This document shows positions 17,325-26,114 of a DNA stretch of 64,000 bases, piece by piece. The stretch spans positions 1 through 64,000 of the forward strand of contig DATKYR010000071.1 in assembly GCA_035528395.1 (NCBI GenBank), in the 5' to 3' direction. Both the position numbers and the translations under genes were made by a program. A model generated the notes under the pieces. That model had not been told where the DNA came from. It made no database searches and saw only the letters and a program-made list of their open reading frames with translations. Origin of the DNA: NIOZ-UU13 sp035528395 (GTDB taxonomy: Bacteria > Planctomycetota > Phycisphaerae > Sedimentisphaerales > Anaerobacaceae). Within the stretch, counting starts at the first letter, position 1, and the number at the start of each line of letters is the position of its first letter.

Positions 17325-18890
17325 ATGGCTGAAGAAGAGCAAACCGAAGAACAAACGGCAGAACAGACTGCGGAAAAAACCCAAGAGCGAGCCGAAGAAC
17401 AATCCACGGCACCGGAAGAAGAACAACCGACAGCACCAGAAGAAGAATCAAAGGCACCGAAAGAAGAAGAATCAAAGGGACCGAAAAACACAGTAACAAT
17501 CGAAGAAGCAGGCCCCTGCAAAAAAAAGGTCTCTATAGAGATACACGAAGAGAAAATTAAGAACGCCACTGATGAAAAATACAAAGAGCTGCGTAAAGAA
17601 GCGCTGGTGCCTGGTTTTAGAAAGGGTCGAGCGCCCCGCCGACTTCTGGAAAAAAGATTCGGCAAGGAGACAACCGAGCAAATCAAATTGAAACTGCTGA
17701 TTGACGCGAGCGATTCAGCGGTCAAGGACAACGAGCTGCAGATAATAGGCGAGCCGGACATTGATTTTGAAAAAATAGAGATGCCGGACGAAGGCCCGAT
17801 GAAGTTTGATTTTGAGGTCGAAGTGCGTCCCGACTTTGACTTGCCGCAGCTCAAAGGTATCCCGGTAACCAGGACAAAACTGGAAGTTACGGATGAGCAA
17901 ATCGATAGAGAGATTGAGCGATTACAAAGATGGTCCGGTATATGGACTCCGCGTAAGGATGGAGCAGTTGAGCCTGAGGACCAGATAATTGCCGATGCTC
18001 TTATCAAGGTCGAGGGCACCGAGGAAGAACAGAAACTCGACAACATCGAGATATATGTAAGGCCAAATGGTTTTGTCGGCCAAATCCCGGTTGAGAAGCT
18101 CGACGAATTACTGGCCGGTGCCAAGGCCGGAGACACCAAACAGATAAGCGTCGATGTCCCAAAGACATATTTCAGGGAAGAATATCGCGGCAAAAAGGTG
18201 GATGTCCAAATCGAAATCAAAGATATCAAATGGCTCAAGCCCGCCGAGTTAGACGAAAATTTCCTCACGAGAATTGGGGTCGAAAATGAAAACGAGCTGC
18301 GGGAAAAAACGCAGGACATGCTGCAGAGCCGATTAGAGACTCAGGTCCGAGAAGAAATGACTGAGCAAATTCACCAGTATCTGCTCGACAAAACCGATTT
18401 CGACCTGCCGTTAGACATTGTCGCTCAGCAGTCAGAGACGCTGCTGCAAAGGCAATATACAAATCTGATGATGCGTGGATTGCCCCGCGAGCAGCTCGAT
18501 GAGCAGATAGAACAGCTTCAGGCCGCCAGCGAAGAGCAGGCAAGGGAACAGCTAAAAACATTCTTTATTATGGACAAAGTCGCCGATAAGCTCGAAATTG
18601 AAGTCAGTGACGAAGAGATTAACGGCCATATCGCCCAGATAGCCCTTAAGCGGGGACAAAGGCCCGAAAGAATGAGAGAGCAAATGGAACGCGATGGCTC
18701 GTTAGCTCAGTTCAAGTTAGAGGTACGTCAGAATAACTGCATCTCTAAATTACTCGAGACAGCAAAAATAACAGAAAAGAAGCCCGATAAGAAAGCCAAA
18801 AAAGCCCGGAAAACCGCCAAGAAATTGGCGAAAAAAACCGCTGAAAAGCCGGCCGGGGCTGAGAAAAAACAACCCAAAAAAAGCAGCTAA
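17325..18890 (+). CDS. tig: Trigger factor with low-complexity extensions
   Basis: A 521-residue ribosome-associated chaperone and peptidyl-prolyl isomerase. The start at 17325 is supported by CAGGAG upstream; a TTG 18 nt earlier is less likely. Residues 1-60 are an extra Glu/Gln-rich tract. The ribosome-binding signature is clear (VPGFRKGRAPRRLLEKRFG), followed by the FKBP-like domain and the helical C-terminal arms. The last 45 residues are a Lys/Ala-rich tail. Canonical trigger factor is about 430 residues, so both ends are extended. It precedes two clpP genes, the usual tig-clpP order; no clpX follows in the window. Confidence 0.93.
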   Translation: MAEEEQTEEQTAEQTAEKTQERAEEQSTAPEEEQPTAPEEESKAPKEEESKGPKNTVTIEEAGPCKKKVSIEIHEEKIKNATDEKYKELRKEALVPGFRKGRAPRRLLEKRFGKETTEQIKLKLLIDASDSAVKDNELQIIGEPDIDFEKIEMPDEGPMKFDFEVEVRPDFDLPQLKGIPVTRTKLEVTDEQIDREIERLQRWSGIWTPRKDGAVEPEDQIIADALIKVEGTEEEQKLDNIEIYVRPNGFVGQIPVEKLDELLAGAKAGDTKQISVDVPKTYFREEYRGKKVDVQIEIKDIKWLKPAELDENFLTRIGVENENELREKTQDMLQSRLETQVREEMTEQIHQYLLDKTDFDLPLDIVAQQSETLLQRQYTNLMMRGLPREQLDEQIEQLQAASEEQAREQLKTFFIMDKVADKLEIEVSDEEINGHIAQIALKRGQRPERMREQMERDGSLAQFKLEVRQNNCISKLLETAKITEKKPDKKAKKARKTAKKLAKKTAEKPAGAEKKQPKKSS

Positions 18891-19068
18891 AAGGGGAACA
18901 ATATATTACAAAAATGGGGTAAAAATAGAATCAGCGAGTAAAAATATCCGATAAAAACGTATCCGCTTGTCGGTAGTCTGCAAAGGGCGAATATATGTCC
19001 TGTGAAAGCCTCGGACAAGGTACGAAACACGAGTTGCAAAAATACGAATTTCATAAAGGAATCAATGA

Positions 19069-19746
19069 ATGTCTATTGAACATCGTGCAATAAACATTGC
19101 GAGAAAAAATATAGAGCCGTACCATCAATATGGCCAGTATCAGCGCTATCGCCAGATGAGTCTGGACGATATGCTGCTGGAGAACCGGATTGTGTTTCTG
19201 ATAGGGCAGATATCGTATGATAGGGCTGCTGAGGTCATTATGAAGATGCTGTATCTGGACAATCTCAAGCGTAAGAATGAAATCAGCCTGTATATCAATT
19301 CCCCGGGCGGCAGCGTTGACGATACGATGGCTATTTACGATACGATACGCTTCGTCAGCTCTCCTATAGCGACCTACTGTATCGGCAGGGCTCAGTCCGG
19401 TGCCGCGGTGATACTGGCAGCCGGCTCAAAAGGCAAAAGGTACGCCCTTCCACACGCCAAAGTTATGCTGCATCAGCCCTGGGGTGGTGTAAGCGGCCAG
19501 GCGGCCGACATCAAAATACAGGCCGAAGAAATCCTCAAGGCCAAAACCATGATAAATGAAATTCTTTCAAAACACACCGGCCAGTCGGTTGAAAAAATCG
19601 CCTCTGAGACTGAAAGAGACAGATATATGACTGCCGATGAGGCCCAACAATACGGCCTTATCGACGAGGTGCTGCAAGAAGAAGACAAAGATAAAGAAGA
19701 AGATAAAGATAAAAAAGATGACAAAAAGAAAAAAGACGGTAAATAG
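19069..19746 (+). CDS. clpP: ATP-dependent Clp protease proteolytic subunit 1
   Basis: A 225-residue serine peptidase that would form the ClpP barrel. The catalytic triad is readable as Ser110 (GRAQSGA), His135 (MLHQP) and Asp184 (ERDRYM). The nucleophile elbow differs from the usual GQAASMGA, with Gln and Gly around Ser. After residue 203 the protein has an unusual Lys/Asp/Glu repeat tail (EDKDKEEDKDKK). Followed by a repeat element and a second clpP, suggesting a mixed two-ring ClpP1P2 particle as known in other phyla. Confidence 0.92.
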   Translation: MSIEHRAINIARKNIEPYHQYGQYQRYRQMSLDDMLLENRIVFLIGQISYDRAAEVIMKMLYLDNLKRKNEISLYINSPGGSVDDTMAIYDTIRFVSSPIATYCIGRAQSGAAVILAAGSKGKRYALPHAKVMLHQPWGGVSGQAADIKIQAEEILKAKTMINEILSKHTGQSVEKIASETERDRYMTADEAQQYGLIDEVLQEEDKDKEEDKDKKDDKKKKDGK

Positions 19747-19786
19747 TTTAGTCAGTGGTGAGTAGAATGAGTGAACTAAAGTGCCT

Positions 19787-19998
19787 AAAATGAGCTAAAG
19801 TGAGCTAAAGTGAGCTAAAGTGAGCTAAAGTGAGCTAAAGTGAGCTAAAGTGAGCTAAAGTGACAGCTTCGCTGTCATTCTGAGCGGAACGCAGTGTAGC
19901 GAAGAATCTCCTTATTGCTCAGGAGATGAGATCCTTCGGCTCCTCCTCAGGATGACACTTACGTGTCACTTTAGGCACTTCAAACTTTAGACACTTTT
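19787..19998. repeat. Composite palindromic repeat element, copy 1
   Basis: Seven tandem units of about TGAGCTAAAG (from about 19790) lead to the hairpin TGACAGC-TTC-GCTGTCA, then arm ATTCTGAGCG ... GAAGAATCT, then the opposite arm AGATCCTTCGG ... CTCAGGAT, the hairpin TGACAC-TTAC-GTGTCA, and a tail of GGCACTT units on the other strand. It fills the gap of about 320 bp between the two clpP genes. The same order recurs at 29399-29582 and, inverted, at 35640-35822. Confidence 0.85.
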
Positions 19999-20066
19999 TT
20001 GATAACCAATTAACCATATTGTGGTTTTTCGTTTTTAACTTTACGTTTTTAGTCTCAGAGGTAAAT

Positions 20067-20696
20067 ATGATAGTTAATCAAAACCTGGTGCCGATAGTAA
20101 TTGAGAAAAGTGGTCGAACCGAACGCGCATACGATATTTATTCAAGACTGCTGAAGGACAGGATAGTTTTTCTCGGTGGACCAATAGAGGATGCATCTGC
20201 CAATTTAATCATTGCCCAGATGCTGTTTCTGAGCAATGAAGACAACAAGAACGATATTCATTTTTATATCAATTCGCCCGGCGGCTCAATCACAGCAGGG
20301 TTTGCAATCTATGATACGATGCAGTTTCTGCGTTGCGACGTTGCGACGTATTGTATCGGGCAGGCGGCAAGTATGGCGGCGTTGTTATTGGCCGGCGGCA
20401 AGTCCGGCAAACGCTTCCTGCTGGCAAACAACAGGATTCTTCTGCACCAGCCATTAATCACAGGACAGTTGATTGGGCCGGCCACCGACCTGGATATCGA
20501 AGCCCAGGAAATATTGAGGCTGCGCGCCCGGCTTTATGATATATTGGCCAACCATACAGGCCAAATGGTCGAGAAAGTTGAAAAGGATTGCGACAGAGAC
20601 CTCTGGCTGGATGCAGCCGAAGCAATCGAATACGGCCTGGCCGACAGAATATTGCAAAAGGCACCTGAAATCGTAAAGAACCAGGAGCAGGAATAA
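20067..20696 (+). CDS. clpP: ATP-dependent Clp protease proteolytic subunit 2
   Basis: A 209-residue ClpP paralog. The start at 20067 has AGAGGTAA upstream and gives a normal N-terminus; an upstream start would add 16 hydrophobic residues. Triad: Ser102 (GQAASMAA), His127 (LLHQP), Asp178 (CDRDLW). Unlike ClpP1 its nucleophile region is canonical. Its stop TAA overlaps the ATG of the next gene by one base (TAATG), so the lipoprotein gene is translationally coupled. Confidence 0.92.
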   Translation: MIVNQNLVPIVIEKSGRTERAYDIYSRLLKDRIVFLGGPIEDASANLIIAQMLFLSNEDNKNDIHFYINSPGGSITAGFAIYDTMQFLRCDVATYCIGQAASMAALLLAGGKSGKRFLLANNRILLHQPLITGQLIGPATDLDIEAQEILRLRARLYDILANHTGQMVEKVEKDCDRDLWLDAAEAIEYGLADRILQKAPEIVKNQEQE

Positions 20697-21394
20697 TGGA
20701 TATGGATATCGAATTGTCAGATGTCAGAAGTCAGAAATCAGAAGTCAGATGTCAGAAGTCAGAAATCTGTCATTTGTTTTCTGTTCTCTGTCTTCTGTCT
20801 TCTGTCTTCTGTCTGTGCGTTGTTGCCGGCTGTGAAAACGCAAACAGTCAAAAATCGCCGCTGGTCGAGCAAATCGGAAACTTGACGAAGCAAAAAAAGC
20901 AGTTAGATAACCAGCTCGAACAGTCCAGAGCCGAAAACGAACAATTAACAAAGCAAATGCAGGTACTCTCCGGCTTACCCGAGGAAGTCAAGGGTGAAAA
21001 TCTCTATCGCCTTGAAAAAATCAAGATTGGCAAATATACCGGATTCTTCGATAAAGACGATGACGGCAAAAAGGAAAAACTGATTGTCTATATACAGCCC
21101 CTCGATGAAGAGGGTGATATAATAAAGGCCACAGGCGCCGTGGACGTTCAGCTCTGGGACCTGGATTCGTCAGAGACAAACCAGGCCTTGCTCGGCCAGT
21201 GGCACGTAGAACCGGGCGAGCTAAAAAAACTCTGGTTTGCCACATTGGTAACCATCAATTACAGATTGACTTTCGACATAGGCGACAAGGTCAGAAGTTT
21301 CGACGAGCCCTTGACAGTGAAGGTAACCTTCACCGATTACCTCTCCGGCAAAGTATTCAAAGAACAAAAAGTAATAAAGCCACAAAGCCCGTGA
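20696..21394 (+). CDS. Coiled-coil lipoprotein with repeat-derived signal peptide
   Basis: A 232-residue predicted lipoprotein. Residues 7-40 are encoded by a tandem/palindromic DNA repeat (20716-20815). Its first arm codes a basic polar stretch (RSQKSEVRCQKSE) and its second arm a hydrophobic stretch (LFSVLCLLSSVFC), which together act as n- and h-region before the lipobox VVAGC (Cys46). A coiled coil follows (about 58-90), then a beta-rich domain with a DKDDDGKKE turn that may bind calcium. Function unknown. Translation is coupled to clpP2 through TAATG. Confidence 0.7.
   Translation: MDMDIELSDVRSQKSEVRCQKSEICHLFSVLCLLSSVFCLCVVAGCENANSQKSPLVEQIGNLTKQKKQLDNQLEQSRAENEQLTKQMQVLSGLPEEVKGENLYRLEKIKIGKYTGFFDKDDDGKKEKLIVYIQPLDEEGDIIKATGAVDVQLWDLDSSETNQALLGQWHVEPGELKKLWFATLVTINYRLTFDIGDKVRSFDEPLTVKVTFTDYLSGKVFKEQKVIKPQSP
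20716..20815. repeat. CAGAAGT/TTCTGTC palindromic tandem repeat (in gene)
   Basis: The left arm is tandem heptamers of the type GTCAGAA; the right arm is tandem units of the type TTCTGTC, roughly its reverse complement. It lies wholly inside the 5' end of the lipoprotein gene. The second copy is at 24913-24990. Confidence 0.85.
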
Positions 21395-21607
21395 CTCGTG
21401 CCCCATTACTTGTATTTCGTATTACGCGATGAATAAGAATCTGGTCATAACGAAGGACAAGATTGCTGATTTTTGCCAACGGCATCATATCCGCCGGCTT
21501 TAGTATAGCAAGTGGAAAAGGCTCTGTCGGAGCAAAACCATTAAGCATCAACTCTCTAAATCAGTGCTTCATATTGAGAAGTGATTCTTAAAGGCCAGGG
21601 TTAATAT

Positions 21608-21943
21608 ATGAGGTCTGGTCTAACCAGGAAGTTTATAGTCAGTACCATACTTGTAACACCAGTTGCTATCTTTCTTGCCCTCGTATCCACTGGTGGCGGT
21701 CATGGTAATTACTTTTTCGCCAAAATTTTCTTTCCCTACACGATGTTTTCGACACATTTTTTTGATGATACAATTACCCTGCCATTTGCTGTCTTAGCTT
21801 TGGTCCAGATACCCTTTTATGGAATCTTTCTCGCGATTGGAGCAAGAAAGAAGAAACTGAAGTTGGCTGCTATCAGCATCACTATACTTCATTTTATTGC
21901 GTTATTACTGTGTTTACTAATTCCTATGCCAAATTTTTCTTAG
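21608..21943 (+). CDS. Small three-helix membrane protein
   Basis: A 111-residue hypothetical membrane protein with hydrophobic segments at about 10-27, 58-78 and 85-106 and a basic cluster (ARKKKLK) between the last two. I do not recognise a family. The ribosome site is weak (AGGG about 10 nt upstream). The flanks 21395-21607 and 21944-22132 hold nothing recognisable. Confidence 0.45.
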   Translation: MRSGLTRKFIVSTILVTPVAIFLALVSTGGGHGNYFFAKIFFPYTMFSTHFFDDTITLPFAVLALVQIPFYGIFLAIGARKKKLKLAAISITILHFIALLLCLLIPMPNFS

Positions 21944-22132
21944 GACGAAAGACAGACGATGCTATTTCGAGAAATGGAGATAGCTGTTCAAATCACAAAA
22001 AAATGAGGCTATTGGTGGCTAAACTTATCTGGACAATTTCCAACAAGTTCAATCGCACGACAATAGCTCTATACAAATCATTGCTTTTCCAATTCCACTT
22101 GCAAAGTCATCGCCAGGTTGTAAAATATCGCT

Positions 22133-23080
22133 ATGCAAAAACTACTCAACAAGATAATATGCGGCGACTGTATTGAGGTTTTGGGCAAGATTGACGAGCC
22201 GTTTGCCGACCTTATCTTCGCCGACCCGCCATTTAACATCGGCTACAAATACGATAAATACTACGATAAAGTCAAAAAGAAAAACTACATCGCCTGGACA
22301 AAAGAATGGATGAGCATTTGTAAAAAGGTGTTAAAACCACACGGCTCGTTCTATATAGCGATAGGTGATGATTACGCCGCCAACGTAAAAATCATAGGCG
22401 ACGAATTAGGCCTTTTTATGCGGAACTGGATAATATGGCATTACACCTTCGGCCAACAAACAAAAAATAAATTCGCACGGGCCCACACCCATATTTTTTA
22501 CTTCGTTAATGACAATAAAAATTTCACCTTTAATGACCACGCCATCCGGGTCCCCTCAGACCGACAGTTAATTTATAACGACAAACGGGCTAATCCGACA
22601 GGCAAAATGCCTAACGATGTCTGGGACGAATTCCCTCGTGTGTGCGGCACATTCAAAGAACGCCAGGGTTGGCACCCTTGCCAGATGCCGGAGAGCCTGC
22701 TAAAAAGAATCATAGCGGCAAGCTCCAATCCCGGTGACTGCATGCTCGACCCTTTTAGCGGCTCGGGAACCACCGCAGCAGCAGCAGTCCAATCAGGTAG
22801 AAATTACATCGGCGTGGAAATATCTGAAAAATATGTTGAAAATGCAAATGAACGTTTGGCCCGGTTGAAAAAACAACACCAGAGAAATCTGTTTCTCAAC
22901 ACCACCGAGTTGAACGAACTAAAGCGGCTTTCGGCTGACATAAAAACACCGATAAAGGAAATTGCCGCCGACAGTAAACTTTTGAAACATTTTGCAAATC
23001 AGTTTACCGTGCGGATGAACAATCAAAAACGCTACCGTTCAGAAGAAATAGCAACGGCTTTAAAGGATTTAGCCGATTGA
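22133..23080 (+). CDS. Orphan DNA methyltransferase, beta class
   Basis: A 315-residue SAM-dependent DNA amino-methyltransferase. The catalytic motif IV (ADPPFNIGY) comes first and the SAM motif I (LDPFSGSGTT) late, the order of beta-class N6-adenine/N4-cytosine enzymes. About 80 extra C-terminal residues after motif I may help target recognition. No restriction endonuclease is nearby, so it is probably regulatory, like CcrM-type enzymes. Its TGA overlaps the TTG start of lnt by 4 nt, so the two genes are co-translated. The recognition site cannot be read from the sequence. Confidence 0.88.
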   Translation: MQKLLNKIICGDCIEVLGKIDEPFADLIFADPPFNIGYKYDKYYDKVKKKNYIAWTKEWMSICKKVLKPHGSFYIAIGDDYAANVKIIGDELGLFMRNWIIWHYTFGQQTKNKFARAHTHIFYFVNDNKNFTFNDHAIRVPSDRQLIYNDKRANPTGKMPNDVWDEFPRVCGTFKERQGWHPCQMPESLLKRIIAASSNPGDCMLDPFSGSGTTAAAAVQSGRNYIGVEISEKYVENANERLARLKKQHQRNLFLNTTELNELKRLSADIKTPIKEIAADSKLLKHFANQFTVRMNNQKRYRSEEIATALKDLAD

Positions 23081-24879
23081 AAAATTTATGGATGAAAAAT
23101 ACTCTGCTCTGTGCCCTGCCGTTCATTGCCAGTGCGGTAATGCTGACGGTGATTCAGGTACCGATTAGCTGGTCGCTGTTAGCGTGGGTATCGTTTGTGC
23201 CTTTTATTTTAGCCTGCTCGCCGGATGCCAAACACCGGCGCCTGGCGCTTGTAAGCTACGTCATTTCACTTTGTTACTGGCTGGGTAATCTATACTGGTT
23301 GATCCCGGTCACTATAGCCGGCTGGATTGCTTTTTGTCTGTACACCGCTGCTCTTTGGCCGATACTAGCGCTTTGTCTGCGCTACTGCAGAATAAAAAAA
23401 ATCCCATTGTTTTTGGCCTCGGCGGTATTAATTGTCGGTATCGAACAAATGCAGGGCCTTTTTTTAGGTGGTTTTTTTTGGCGGTTTCTGGCACACAGCC
23501 AGTATCAAAATATACCTCTTATCCAGATAGCGGACATATTCGGCACGGCTGGAATATCATTTCTAATAGCGATGGTCAACGGGTTATTGGCCGAGCTAAT
23601 AATTGCCGCCGTTTCCTGTCACCCCTTCGACAAGCTCAGGGCAGGCTCTGAGCGCAGCGAAGGGTCTCCTCTCCCGGTCAAAATAATGAGATTCTTCGTT
23701 TCGCTCAGAATGACAATTTTTTTGAAAATCGCTGTTGTCTGTGCCGCTGTCGTGGCCACCATTATCTACGGACGATGGAGAATAAGCCAGGAAGACCAAT
23801 GCATTCAGCCCGGCCCTTATGTTGCATCTTTACAATCGAACGTCCCTCAGTCGGTCAAGAGAACATTCAAGTCCAGCGAGGATTTATTCAACGGATTGAT
23901 GGAGCATAGTAAAGCAAGTGCACAAGCCGGTGCCGAGCTAATCGTTTGGCCCGAAACAATGGTGCAGGCAACGTTAAACCCTGAAGTGTTGCGGCTTTTA
24001 GAACCTTCGCATACCTGGAAAGTTTTTGACGAAAGGCTTCGCGAACATTCGAAAGATACCGCTTTTGTGCTGGTGGGCGCATACGGTGGTATGCCGGAAA
24101 TCCGGGAAAATTTAGAAATCTATTTAGCCAAGAGATATAATTCGGCTTTTCTGTACAACATAGACGGCACAAAGGCTCCTCAGAGCTACAATAAAATACA
24201 CCTGGTTCCCTTTGGGGAATTTCTGCCGTTCAGGAAAAACTGCCTTTGGCTTTACAACTTTTTGATGAAGTTTACACCCTACAATTATGATTATTCACTC
24301 GACGCAGGCAGCAAATACACGGTTTTTGAAATGACAGGCCAGGGCCCAGAAGCCCAGGCTTACAAATTCGGCGTAATGATTTGCTACGAGGACACCGTCC
24401 CTGAGATCGCCCGAAGATTTGCTATAGACAAACAGGGTACAAAGAGACTCGACTGGCTCGTGAATATAAGTAACGACGGCTGGTTCGTTCGGTTCAAGGA
24501 TGAAAAAGTCCTGCCAAGCGCAGAACTTGCCCAGCACGCAGCCGTTTGTGCCTTCAGGGCCGTCGAAAACAGACTTGCCATCCTGCGAAGCGTTAATACC
24601 GGAATAAGCTGCCTTATCGACAGTTCCGGAAGCATAAGATACGGATTTGTGGCCGGCAATTTACCTCCTCAAACTATGGCAAGAACAGGTATGCCGGGAT
24701 GGTTCCTCGACAGAATAATGATAGATAAAAGAACAACTTTTTTCAGCAAATTCGGCGAATGGTTAGGTTTTTGCTGTGAAGTCTGTCTTATTTTGCTCAT
24801 AATAGTATCGCTTTCGGCAAGATTCTTCAGAACCAAAAAATTCAAAACTCTTTCAGCAGGGAAGCTAAATGGAACATAA
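23077..24879 (+). CDS. lnt: Apolipoprotein N-acyltransferase with in-frame repeat insertion
   Basis: A 600-residue inner-membrane enzyme adding the third acyl chain to lipoproteins. About six N-terminal helices (residues 10-180) precede a nitrilase-like domain with the triad Glu (VWPETMVQ, near 292), Lys (YNKIHLVPFG, near 373) and Cys (MICYEDT, near 436), and a last helix anchors the C-terminus. Residues of about 181-213 are encoded by an intergenic-type palindromic repeat (23617-23716) lying between helix region and catalytic domain, giving HPFDKLRAGSERSEG and FFVSLRMTIF. The frame stays open. Start TTG overlaps the methyltransferase stop; an ATG at 23092 is the alternative. Confidence 0.93.
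   Translation: MKNLWMKNTLLCALPFIASAVMLTVIQVPISWSLLAWVSFVPFILACSPDAKHRRLALVSYVISLCYWLGNLYWLIPVTIAGWIAFCLYTAALWPILALCLRYCRIKKIPLFLASAVLIVGIEQMQGLFLGGFFWRFLAHSQYQNIPLIQIADIFGTAGISFLIAMVNGLLAELIIAAVSCHPFDKLRAGSERSEGSPLPVKIMRFFVSLRMTIFLKIAVVCAAVVATIIYGRWRISQEDQCIQPGPYVASLQSNVPQSVKRTFKSSEDLFNGLMEHSKASAQAGAELIVWPETMVQATLNPEVLRLLEPSHTWKVFDERLREHSKDTAFVLVGAYGGMPEIRENLEIYLAKRYNSAFLYNIDGTKAPQSYNKIHLVPFGEFLPFRKNCLWLYNFLMKFTPYNYDYSLDAGSKYTVFEMTGQGPEAQAYKFGVMICYEDTVPEIARRFAIDKQGTKRLDWLVNISNDGWFVRFKDEKVLPSAELAQHAAVCAFRAVENRLAILRSVNTGISCLIDSSGSIRYGFVAGNLPPQTMARTGMPGWFLDRIMIDKRTTFFSKFGEWLGFCCEVCLILLIIVSLSARFFRTKKFKTLSAGKLNGT
23617..23716. repeat. Palindromic repeat inserted inside lnt
   Basis: Two arms of the dispersed family, CCCTTCGACAAGCTCAGGG ... 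GAGCGCAGCGAAGGG and GATTCTTCG ... CTCAGAATGAC, lie within the coding sequence of lnt, in frame and without stops. Confidence 0.85.
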
Positions 24880-25972
24880 GCTAAAAAAAACTGAAACACT
24901 TGATTCCTTATACAGAAGTCAGAAATCAGAAGTCAGAAGTCAGTCCTTTCCTTTGTTTTCTGTCCTCTGTTCTCTGTCCTCTGTTTTCTGCATTTGGATT
25001 TTGCTTTTTGCTTGCTTAATGGTATTCGTCTTCGGATGCGATGAATCATCGCAAACAACATCTCGTAATTTCAATGCCACGAACATAGGTGCACCCTGGT
25101 CAAAAGCTCTGGGAACCATCCAGGAGGGTTTGGCCGACAACGACCCTTTAGTCAGGGTTCGCGCCCTCGAAGTGGTTGCAGCCACCGAGCAAATCAGACT
25201 TATGCCTCAGGTACATCAACTACTAAATGATAAGTCTATGCCGGTCAGATTTGCCGCCGCTTTGGCTGTCGGCGATTTGGAATATTCCCCTTCGAAAAGG
25301 TCGGTAAGTCAATTACTGAAAGATAGCGATGCAAATGTCACAACTGCCGCTGCTTACGCGATGACTAAGCTTGGCTCTGCTAAGTATATCGAAGCTCTTC
25401 GAAATGCAATATCCAGCAGCGACCAGACGGTCAGGGCCAACGCTGCTTTACTATTAGGCAAGAGTGGCGATAAAAGCTCCTTAGAGCTCTTGTGGCGTAC
25501 GATGCAAAGCAAGGATTCAGATGACAGGGTCATATATCAGTCGGCGGAAGCCATAGCAATGCTCGGCGATGAGCGGATATATCCGAAGCTTTGGACGATG
25601 CTTATAAGTGCTTATGCGGACGTGCGACTTATGGGTGTAGAGGCAATGGGCAAGCTCGGCATGCCGGAGGCAAAAAATGCCCTGATTAGAATGCTGGATG
25701 ATGATATCCTGGAGATTCGGCTGGCTGCGGCCGAACAGCTCGGTGTGTTCAAAGACACCATCGGCGAATCCAAAGTACTGGAAGTGTTCGAGAAAAATCT
25801 TACCAGCGGCCTGGATCCCGAGGCCGCAGAACGTGCCAATGTGCTCACAGCGCTGGCGATAGGCCAAATTTGTACACCTACTTTGACAAAATTTCTGCCC
25901 CAATTGCTGCAAAATGAGTCAAAATTTGTCCGTATCGCCGCTGCAAAAGCCGTTTTGCAATGTACAAAATGA
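24869..25972 (+). CDS. HEAT-repeat lipoprotein with repeat-derived signal peptide
   Basis: A 367-residue predicted lipoprotein; its ATG overlaps the end of lnt by 11 nt. Residues 15-41 come from a DNA repeat (24913-24990): a basic RSQKSEVRSQ stretch, then LFSVLCSLSSVF, extended by a second hydrophobic run to the lipobox VFGC (Cys57). The rest (about 75-365) is a series of HEAT-like helix pairs (DNDPLVRVRALEV, DKSMPVRFAAALAVG, SDANVTTAAAYAM), a scaffold for protein binding. It lies in one operon with lnt and the methyltransferase; partner unknown. Confidence 0.8.
   Translation: MEHKLKKTETLDSLYRSQKSEVRSQSFPLFSVLCSLSSVFCIWILLFACLMVFVFGCDESSQTTSRNFNATNIGAPWSKALGTIQEGLADNDPLVRVRALEVVAATEQIRLMPQVHQLLNDKSMPVRFAAALAVGDLEYSPSKRSVSQLLKDSDANVTTAAAYAMTKLGSAKYIEALRNAISSSDQTVRANAALLLGKSGDKSSLELLWRTMQSKDSDDRVIYQSAEAIAMLGDERIYPKLWTMLISAYADVRLMGVEAMGKLGMPEAKNALIRMLDDDILEIRLAAAEQLGVFKDTIGESKVLEVFEKNLTSGLDPEAAERANVLTALAIGQICTPTLTKFLPQLLQNESKFVRIAAAKAVLQCTK
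24913..24990. repeat. CAGAAGT/TTCTGTC palindromic tandem repeat (in gene)
   Basis: Second copy of the 20716-20815 type: left arm CAGAAGTCAGAAATCAGAAG, right arm of TTTTCTGTCCTCTG units. It lies at the 5' end of the HEAT lipoprotein gene. Confidence 0.85.
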
Positions 25973-26062
25973 CAAAAGACCCCTAAAAATCCTATGTTAT
26001 CGGATTTAGCATCGCCCATTTTTCATCGTCCATTTTAATTTAGGCTATTTATCAAAAATAAC

Positions 26063-26091
26063 TTGACCTTTCCGAGCTTTAAACGTAAAAT
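26063..26091 (+). promoter_or_regulatory. Promoter of the coiled-coil/mreB region
   Basis: TTGACC (26063-26068) and TAAAAT (26086-26091) are 17 nt apart, about 195 nt before the gene at 26286, leaving a long leader. Consensus match only. Confidence 0.55.
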
Positions 26092-26114
26092 TGTAATATA
26101 TACATATAATATCA

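Noticed and set aside
17057..18319. Long serine-rich open frame on the minus strand (about 420 codons)
   Set aside because: It is antisense to the trigger factor gene; low-complexity Ser/Phe text is the mirror of Glu/Lys codons and no ribosome site or family match exists.
19790..19862. Tandem decamers considered as a CRISPR array
   Set aside because: Units are directly adjacent with no spacers, and no cas gene is present.
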